Source: Calothrix sp. PCC 7103
GTDB taxonomy: Bacteria; Cyanobacteriota; Cyanobacteriia; Cyanobacteriales; Nostocaceae
NCBI RefSeq assembly: GCF_000331305.1
Contig: NZ_KB217478.1
Coordinates: 2,384,151-2,448,150 of the forward strand
Direction of reading: 5' to 3'
Length of the DNA: 64,000 nt
Position 1 is the stretch's first letter. Every line of letters starts with the position of its first letter. Below are positions 60,601-64,000 of the stretch, piece after piece. The notes below the pieces were generated by a model, which was not told where the DNA came from, made no database searches, and saw nothing but the letters and a program-made list of their open reading frames with translations. The translations under genes were made by a program, and so were the position numbers.

Positions 60601-61167
60601 CATCCCAACACCTTCATAAAATCCACGAGCTATTGTTTTAGGCACTGCGGTTAGTGCCCCAAATAAACCGTCTCCACCTGATATCGACTTTGTGCTTTTT
60701 TTAATTCCTCTAGATACTCGCTCCCCTGCTTTTTCTAGTTCGTCCCCTATTTCTTTTGTAAATATTCTGGCATCTGCTTTATTAAATTGAGCATCAATAA
60801 TTATTTTGCTGTCTTTTATAACAGGCGCCATTCCAGAAACTTTGTACTGAACATCTACCTTTATTGTTTTATTTGATGGGATGACTTGTTTATTTAATTG
60901 GCGGTCATCCACTTTTATTTTTATGGGATTGCGCTCAATATAATTTCTTACTTCGGAATAATGGCGCCTTTTTAAATCTAAATGTCTATTTAAATCTGTT
61001 AATTCTCTGTCATCAACTCGTGGTCGCAATGGCGCCTGTTTCCATTCCCGTTCAATCCTTGTTGCCATTTCTCGCGCTCGTTTTTCCACAGCTTGTATTT
61101 GTGCGTAATACTGTGTTGGGTCAAGAAAAACTTCAAGGTACAGGGAACCGACTTGTTGAGCAGCCAT
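51661..61167 (-). CDS. Giant tail tape measure protein with embedded enzyme domains
   Basis: 3168 residues. Tape-measure signature at about 1140-1330 (SKGVVSQEELRGQLSEAIPG then AAQVAARAYGVTVQELNRM), followed by a hydrophobic region and long coiled coils. Additional domains in order: alpha/beta-hydrolase-like with GYSYGG near 450; zincin-like HEARH near 952; M23-type peptidase about 2080-2190 (GHLDLKIR); lambda-R-type lysozyme about 2275-2420 (ARAEGTDF, ASGRYQMMDF). The tape measure sets tail length and enters the cell envelope; the enzymes probably open cell wall and outer layers. It ends with a basic RKRR tail. Confidence 0.9.
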   Translation of the reverse strand: MAAQQVGSLYLEVFLDPTQYYAQIQAVEKRAREMATRIEREWKQAPLRPRVDDRELTDLNRHLDLKRRHYSEVRNYIERNPIKIKVDDRQLNKQVIPSNKTIKVDVQYKVSGMAPVIKDSKIIIDAQFNKADARIFTKEIGDELEKAGERVSRGIKKSTKSISGGDGLFGALTAVPKTIARGFYEGVGMTYSQQLTSGFIKGIEGKFGKSLDSIGQMTSDKLLKAGKVGGDVLLKKLGIPEGTAGVKARVNQVNNVLQDLFPADAIENKLNRVEKRIDKLLDSLLGLKSGAENLNNLAALGQEIGGIGQIPFEKLKKDRANAIQSVASQIRAEQKQNPIKVDIPQEAERVVFAVGGFAGQKGQSANNFVAKKLGMLLGERSAVMPVSNPYSDVSASVGDVGALRWSTEAAFKTLKTPLTQKINPDAVSMAKQAYAAYQQDPSKPIRLAGYSYGGQIANDALEILQQLGVKDVKAVGIGSPSFGKLSQSKASNFAVTLGKGDGVKRLQDIGAFFAGGVGKGVNVTPVQGHELSSYLADPKSQEIILKQIEGSGAKLRKELQNPDAFRLVDYQKNIEKIMVGLENLLTNPIADPNLQKQLMSANLDAIKSTKSDLDEALKGLSESVGETIQEHYQALVDAESVLNDLLGVGKKAPVAPKIDEQAAKAAKQRQELEQTMLTFNKKDIIEPIGKELGIKDVRNTHKQELINKILNVADPAALKTLLPHSTPPSAETMAASTANLQMPVNALKSHLKTQREQIVKLMNVNPGNKTGSQLIDISSAIEKEYQTIILSLSQGVSGGAKKVLESAKLEIGQLRAKALREATEQTAKQANQISQASTVSQQVTELARVSNKDEESFVTKFIGGFTRRTQKNIQANYELLLKSIAKESGARLKKTDIPKLIVDDERLNKLGVSALYNFQKNQIVVSKQVEEILKKSPQALINYQEKLKDIVHEARHAFQFDFGRLSLTDFMQGASSPIKLTPENQMTAKSAAFGQKSAEIANKRAGGKLSPEFMKVLQSVEGDAYNFEEQTQKIVTNAAKLATPFKTASTNLQSFLQGIGEAQSSVSNFTDLGIELFKEFAGSLPNGAILVHLAENLGAVKAAAIPLLKLFVGFAVIGTAINLFRGFATESLKVAANLEALEKRIQFAAGSKQQGNVANQELRAQSERFGINRQATLEQGAGFLAVTRETPVEGERSLKILESLNQASRVYNLTIEQQGRAQVALQQIVSKGVVSQEELRGQLSEAIPGAAQVAARAYGVTVQELNRMVTAGLDGAEFVQKFASQLGNETAGGLAGALTTTQARAAKFENSLLNLQEATGKALLPLQNIALSALTTGLDLINKSLPILLTLLATLATRLAVVSAQALGQLITQLLASRAAMFALGNAAQVVGNLILTSFKQFAGFAVIGIAINTLINQFRDLSGEIRGQVDAVKNLQNEYNQLISAANKAPKQVDDAKVLGDRIKRAIPDLVTGKGEEIKDSFTAIRDSRKLTPQIIATSQSSEAQRYIEQIRAIDKEVEKVNIRRRALVQSNPGDTEGLRALQKQEKSLFDQRTQAEKVPDNIKQQLQAQADAIKNQLDYLEQLKKEYPLYGEEVDNVNKGISKLKQDYENIIKAQTDLNKAISKGSDAFSIMRKNITAVANDLADTTDKISLFGNQTKAALSKDSLSGAITPGQEQFANAGLDIQQLEKLIKAQSAAVTQTRALLNTDQNNEIMRARGINNNTGRARLNSLAEGTTNPQEKFLFEQLASLQQQKLDISNLEVQIAQARANAQKQLIDLTKQVADYYRGIERNAQQQAIEIQRASKQVQVTQQQNKLRSALLDGYDTIVSQFIDSIIDSIGQFNQVGDRALEAQSQLLNNRFNLEDTLRSGVELSRNLPTVPIKLDFSGIPADNNIAELGHQVQEAIDGSNDLGESINGATSNADDLYKQLIENLKPLDDANKTLTDTASNFDSVNQKAQESGDLAKQFGGELGAIPSQVASIDQGFVGIVASLGTIIAKTVEWLTNLGSAKETLDGIANNVSQSPLGQGLQQIGQGILQAGSYGIASPSTTQSLEQVLKGTVSQGQGFFGQRARGNHASIDFDGTEGLGGGAAFQAMFPGRVASTRAWGNGYRDVDGGNSNAIRIISKLPGGLGEFSTDYGHYKASTAKVQEGQDILAGTKLGALSQKDSISSGGHLDLKIRIPSTIANQFKTTQSAGGGQSFVEVKEFMRWYQGQLGNASKQQTLPMTGASNIQSSAPQGGISRGGNPLSPAELARLTKEGQQLYQLQRNPNVLAFADVVARAEGTDFRNNSKNFGYSMMIGGEHDTNLSRHPFAGNSGSRIRAPRHNSTASGRYQMMDFNYSRTQAERQFGRGAKSDLASVFQGENPGSFSPGVQDLYFTASLKSRGILDEVLAGDFESALKNPNIAKHYASLQSGTARSAHKGQGTPEGQLKNTIPFAQQRLMARRREGAPVSVAADNFSAATPGQMRNGVLQGMNLAVQTAQQGGQRETLITKQSEADQERARQEAVRKANQALRQYERARRDQEDRSITNQRGVTDFGISAIKNPSPAQRRLQESTQIKRQSDDLIKEREREIENRQKQIEQSQEILRNKSYLAAPNAAEVETQLKQGIKENEKEIPRLAKQIDEIKKIGADYQKNVEAIFAREDNQRRQTADFEAFQGEIAKAQKQLEGLQQLQQVSPLDVRVFDIPALQEEIELKQAALDLDKAIFDEENKLYNYTINQQEFDRRIEQIKQENIVRQENAIARRQQAEAEQELQKVQRQLEVRAQATSMNNEYLQNMMQLRQLGKGGRNPLDIQREMNLAQMDSDFAQREFEINRNRNRTPEERERELESLRQIRQSRTDVINAELARNQEDNQIAARDLFNKSNLDVVGAQASNMRVFGQDNRARQLEKGMAVFQQQTAFQDQIRELERLAQTNEEVAKSADLIRANYEELNKIKLDEIENQFNEFLPAIQEIKGATQGLFSDLLSGADDAFANFGKKILDYFTQLAAQMLTNDLFGAIGGAFGMKGQQSGGGGGQIFDLLGGLLGGLFYNGGYVPNYAKGYNPLQDALKREHAQTGKRAYVAVLSEGERVLNIDETRKFHAMGGDNILRFAEGGMVGATSSFSPTSGGNVSVNNNIVIGGNSENTDVGAFRTVLDGRIREIIREEQRPGRSLNRKRR

Positions 61168-61242
61168 GACAGAGGTAGTGTAAAAATACTACTATTAGTT
61201 TAAGGTATTTTCTTGGCGCCTACAAAACTTCTTGTGCTAAAA

Positions 61243-61290
61243 TGCCGACACAAGCCACTATCATTAGTAGCGGCTTGCTCCCAGTCGGCA
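61243..61290 (+). promoter_or_regulatory. Two-step hairpin in the sigma-factor leader
   Basis: Outer stem TGCCGAC/GTCGGCA and inner stem CAAGCC/GGCTTG enclose TATCATTAG. It lies 36 bases before the sigma factor ATG and is compatible with leader-mediated control. Confidence 0.65.
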
Positions 61291-61325
61291 TGTGTCAAGT
61301 CAAATCAAATTAGATTATAAGCCAA

Positions 61326-62318
61326 ATGAAAGAAAAAGATGCAATCGGACTTTACCTCAAGGAAATGTCCCGCTATCCCTTGCTTAGTCCTGAAAAAGAA
61401 GTGCTTCATGCAAAAGCTGTACAGGAATGGCGCCATAAAATAGCCACTCTCCCAGAAGAGATGCAAGCAAAATTCCGCAAAGAAGAGAAACGAATATTTG
61501 GTCAAGAAAGATTAAATTATGAGTATTGGCGCCGGACTTGTCCAATACAAATAGATGAAGAATTATCCCGTGTATTTTTTAATGGTGTGACAGGTAAACG
61601 TAGTCTGTATCACGGTAATTTACGGTTAGTAATTAGTATCGCGAAGCGGTACGCACAACCAGGTCAGTCACTAGAAGATTGTATACAGAACGGGAACATT
61701 GGACTACTACTGGCAATTGAGCGCTTTAATGTAAGTCTGGGCTACAAGTTTTCTACTTACGCTTATTGGTGGATACGACAGCAAATAACTCGCGCAATTG
61801 GTGAAACGGGAAGAGAAATTAGACTCCCAGTTCATGTGTATGAGAAATTGAACAAAATCAAAACAGCTTACAAGGTGTTAGGCAACAGACTTAACCGCCA
61901 CCCTTCAATAGCAGAGATAGCAGCACATTTGCAAATAGATGTCCCCAAGCTTCGCGAATACTTAATGTTCTTTGTAAAGCCCGTCCAACTCGATAAACCA
62001 CCTGAGAACGGGGAAGGAACAGAAGGCAGTTTGATAGACGTGTTCAAAAAACCAGGCGCCTTACCTGACACAAGCGAAGAAGACAGAATATTAAATGACT
62101 CCCTCAAAGACGCATTACGTCCACTGTTCGACACGTTGACACCTGATGAACAGGGTGTCCTTTTTATGCGTTACGGCTTTGGGGGTAAAGAGGAAATGTC
62201 TTTGCAACAGATAGGCGCCATTTTTGGACGGTCACGCGAACGAGTTAGACAAATCGAATATTCCGCTATTGGGAAACTCCGGAAGCGTTCAAATGGACTA
62301 CGAGATTATCTAGATTAA
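61326..62318 (+). CDS. Sigma-70-family (cyanobacterial group-2-like) sigma factor
   Basis: 330 residues with all conserved parts: region 1.2 (IGLYLKEMSRYPLLSPEKEV), region 2 (GNLRLVISIAKRYAQPG, YKFSTYAYWWIRQQITRAIG), region 3 (LNRHPSIAEIAAHLQIDVPK) and region 4 (MSLQQIGAIFGRSRERVRQI). Length and sequence resemble cyanobacterial SigB/C/D types rather than compact phage sigmas, suggesting capture from the host. It would redirect host RNA polymerase to phage promoters; which ones is unknown. Confidence 0.92.
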   Translation: MKEKDAIGLYLKEMSRYPLLSPEKEVLHAKAVQEWRHKIATLPEEMQAKFRKEEKRIFGQERLNYEYWRRTCPIQIDEELSRVFFNGVTGKRSLYHGNLRLVISIAKRYAQPGQSLEDCIQNGNIGLLLAIERFNVSLGYKFSTYAYWWIRQQITRAIGETGREIRLPVHVYEKLNKIKTAYKVLGNRLNRHPSIAEIAAHLQIDVPKLREYLMFFVKPVQLDKPPENGEGTEGSLIDVFKKPGALPDTSEEDRILNDSLKDALRPLFDTLTPDEQGVLFMRYGFGGKEEMSLQQIGAIFGRSRERVRQIEYSAIGKLRKRSNGLRDYLD

Positions 62319-62341
62319 TGATAAATGAATAGTGACACAAA

Positions 62342-62379
62342 GATAGGCGCCTGTTGTTTATGATAGGCGCCTGTTTTTG
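62342..62379 (+). terminator. GGCGCC-paired terminator after the sigma gene
   Basis: AGATAGGCGCCT and TGATAGGCGCCT pair through the palindrome and are followed by GTTTTTG. Confidence 0.7.
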
Positions 62380-62396
62380 TTGGTTAACCTTTTGAC

Positions 62397-62417
62397 GCTC
62401 CGTTTTCAAAACGGAGC
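62397..62417. other. Palindrome GCTCCGTTTT-C-AAAACGGAGC
   Basis: A perfect 10-base inverted repeat around one base, between the sigma terminator and the leader of the next regulator; candidate operator or terminator of reverse transcription units. Confidence 0.6.
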
Positions 62418-62523
62418 TGTACTGAGTATCGAAATATAGGCTTTGCTGCTTAATGTTTGCAAATTTTATTGTGTCTTTGTTTCTTTCAGATTCGTAAAAT
62501 ACAAAATACATTGTGATATTATT

Positions 62524-62583
62524 TTAAGGCAGGGTAGCTGTAACTACCCCACCAATTGCCCAATCACTACAAAGGACAAATCT
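62524..62583 (+). promoter_or_regulatory. Conserved leader with GGGTAG/CTACCC hairpin (copy 2)
   Basis: TTTTAAGGCAGGGTAGC-TGTAACTACCCCACC and the following 30 bases match the minus-strand leader at 45382-45447 except in the loop; ends in AAAGGACAAATCT before the ATG. Confidence 0.8.
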
Positions 62584-63363
62584 ATGTTATCAGAAAATCA
62601 GTTAGTTCAAGCGTTCGATGCAGAAAGAAATGGAATTAAATTTCCTATCGACTTTGAAGCAGCTTGGCGAAAGCTCGGATATAGCAGAAAAGACAACGCA
62701 AAACGTGCGATACTAGGCAAGCTTATTGAGAATGAAGACTACATTATTGACTCCTCAATCGTGAGGAATCGACCAACCACAGTACTTCCAGGTTCTCCAG
62801 AGTATGCAGCTTTGTCGAAAGCAGAAGTCATTTATTTATCCTGTGATGGATACGACCACTTTTGTATGCTTTCCGATACTCCAGAAGGACGGGAAGAAAG
62901 AAAGCGATTTATCGAGTACAAGAAAGCGTATCTTGCAAGTTTAGAACGAGCGTTACTGTCCGCAGCTAGCTCAGAAGTGGAAGCGCTCAAAGAAGAAAAC
63001 GCACAACTTAGACAAACGATAGGCGCCACTATTTCCGATAGATTAGAATTTCCCTATTCCTCAAAACAATTGCAACGCGATTCACGCATAGTCAATCATT
63101 CACACGTGGTAGCGTCAATCAAGCGTGACTTCGTGAAAGACAAGGACTACCAAGAAGTAGAAGGGCAGATTTTCATCACAGAACAACTGTACACATGCTT
63201 CATGGTGACATTCCGTTCAGAAAAAGGCGCCGATATTTCCGTTCTGCCAAATATTTTAATTATTGCGACTAAATTCTTCTTTCAGTTCCAACAAGCGAGA
63301 AGCAAGAAAAACTCACGCACTGCTCAATCCGATAGCCAATATGAGCAGCTAAGTATACTCTAG
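62584..63363 (+). CDS. Modular antirepressor (AntA-like N-terminus, shared C-terminus)
   Basis: 259 residues from ATG 62584; the longer TTG frame runs through the leader and is rejected. FPIDFEAAWRKLGYSRKDNA is the N-terminal domain also seen in 9307; SEVEALKEENAQLRQ is a coiled coil; EFPYSSKQLQRDSRIVNHSH and KGADISVLPNILIIATKFFF form the C-terminal domain of 44605 and 49116. It is therefore a recombinant of the two families. Ends at a GGCGCC terminator. Confidence 0.75.
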   Translation: MLSENQLVQAFDAERNGIKFPIDFEAAWRKLGYSRKDNAKRAILGKLIENEDYIIDSSIVRNRPTTVLPGSPEYAALSKAEVIYLSCDGYDHFCMLSDTPEGREERKRFIEYKKAYLASLERALLSAASSEVEALKEENAQLRQTIGATISDRLEFPYSSKQLQRDSRIVNHSHVVASIKRDFVKDKDYQEVEGQIFITEQLYTCFMVTFRSEKGADISVLPNILIIATKFFFQFQQARSKKNSRTAQSDSQYEQLSIL

Positions 63364-63378
63364 TCCTCGTCTTTAATA

Positions 63379-63420
63379 TAAACAGGCGCCTACTAATAAA
63401 GGATAGGCGCCTGTTTTTTA
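63379..63420. terminator. GGCGCC-paired terminator
   Basis: AACAGGCGCC (63381-63390) and GGCGCCTGTT (63406-63415) pair and are followed by TTTT. Confidence 0.8.
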
Positions 63421-63470
63421 TTTATTTACAATCCCCTTACGGGTTCAGAGGTTAGAAGTTTACATTTATG

Positions 63471-63484
63471 CCACTAATTAGTGG
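63471..63484. promoter_or_regulatory. Perfect palindrome CCACTAATTAGTGG
   Basis: A 14-bp dyad in the 150-bp non-coding gap before the minus-strand amidase end; candidate operator. Nothing else is recognised in the gap. Confidence 0.5.
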
Positions 63485-63567
63485 AACTTAAAGCTGTAAA
63501 AGTTCTCAACACCTTTTGGTATCTGAGGTTGATTAATTTATATCAGGCGCCACGACCAAGTGTCAAG

Positions 63568-64000
63568 TTAGCTTTTGTCAATTAATTCGCAGTGTCCCTG
63601 AAAAATAAACCATTCCTCCCCACGACAGGCGCCATTTTCAAATTTGACAGAGTAATGCATTTCCTCATCAGCGAGCAAAATAACTGGGTACTTCCCAACT
63701 TCGATTTTCTTCATATCCACAGCATTGATTTCGTAACTTTGCTCTGTACTTGGTTTTAACAGAGTGGGAGATGTGACAGAAAGAATCGCTTTTTCTTCGT
63801 GGTCTATCAGTGGTGGCTTAGGCTGAACACTGACACCAAGTAATCCAGCAGCAATTGCAGACGCCATTTTTTCGGGGTCAAATAAATCCATATCCCGTTT
63901 GCTGTCACAAAAACAGCATTCAATCAACATCGCTGGCATCTTTGTATTCTTGATTACGTAGAAACCTTTAAATTTAACCCCTCTATTCACAAAACCAAGT
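63568..64000 (-). CDS. N-acetylmuramoyl-L-alanine amidase, C-terminal part (truncated by window end)
   Basis: The frame runs off the right edge (a GTG at 63990 gives 140 residues but is probably internal). VNRGVKFKGFYVIKNTKMPA then MLIECCFCDSKRDMDLF is the second half of the Amidase_3 fold, including the catalytic glutamate in LIEC. The last 75 residues form a beta-rich extension (YPVILLADEEMHYSVKFENG) that may bind cell wall. This is the likely endolysin; no holin lies next to it in the window. Confidence 0.8.
   Translation of the reverse strand, partial: LGFVNRGVKFKGFYVIKNTKMPAMLIECCFCDSKRDMDLFDPEKMASAIAAGLLGVSVQPKPPLIDHEEKAILSVTSPTLLKPSTEQSYEINAVDMKKIEVGKYPVILLADEEMHYSVKFENGACRGEEWFIFQGHCELIDKS

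Noticed and set aside
1..64000. HIP1 octamer GCGATCGC as a cyanobacterial marker
   Set aside because: I found no clear occurrence; the abundant word is GGCGCC, so HIP1 itself cannot support the host assignment.
1..64000. Identification with a specific published cyanophage
   Set aside because: Gene content is compatible with several siphoviruses of filamentous cyanobacteria, but without a database search naming one would be a guess.

Overview
The window is the structural and regulatory half of a long-tailed (siphovirus-type) phage or phage-plasmid, most likely of a filamentous cyanobacterium. The phage assignment rests on a complete lambda-like morphogenetic set: small and large terminase, portal, HK97-type capsid, head-tail connectors, tail tube, G/T chaperones with a probable -1 frameshift, a 3168-residue tape measure, and M, K, L, I and J tail-tip homologues. 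The cyanobacterial host is inferred from a group-2-type sigma factor, the style of the antirepressor-like proteins, and a very dense palindromic hexamer reminiscent of the HIP1 signature. No photosynthesis genes, rRNA genes, complete tRNAs, transposases or CRISPR arrays are seen.

Layout. 1-6.2 kb: a membrane-protein/ATPase module (a coiled-coil protein, two membrane proteins and an FtsK/VirD4-like NTPase) with an HTH regulator and a Cys/His nuclease-like protein. 6.2-8.6 kb: DHH phosphoesterase, a self-contained promoter-gene-terminator unit, small terminase and a gpM-like tail protein. 8.7-13 kb (minus): regulators, then an operon of HTH protein, portal and three small membrane proteins (holin/lysis candidates). 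13-17.3 kb: PD-(D/E)XK-like nuclease, a 55-residue RHH protein, and small accessory genes. 17.5-18.1 kb: first copy of a 505-bp direct repeat. 18.1-25.4 kb: gpM, gpK, regulators, a PP-loop enzyme and tail-fibre proteins. 25.4-26.8 kb (minus): large terminase. 27-31 kb: regulators, a candidate prohead protease and a probable Acb2/Tad1-type anti-defence protein. 31.7-38.5 kb: capsid-connector-tail operon. 38.7-41.8 kb: P63C regulator and three secreted proteins. 41.8-48.7 kb: gpL, gpI, a regulator and gpJ. 48.8-51.3 kb: regulator and second copy of the 505-bp repeat. 51.3-61.2 kb (minus): tape measure. 61.3-64 kb: sigma factor, another regulator and a truncated amidase.

The structural genes work together as in lambda, but they are scattered over both strands in short transcription units. 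At least nine antirepressor-like genes are interspersed, most with a hairpin-forming leader. Two short DNA words run through everything: the palindrome GGCGCC (about five per kb where counted) and the non-palindromic TGTGTCAGTA (19 copies). Both ignore reading frame, so they appear to be selected or deposited at the DNA level. Pairs of GGCGCC are also used as the stems of most terminator-like hairpins. These words, the duplicated 505-bp element and the leader-controlled regulator array are the strongest candidates for undescribed biology here.
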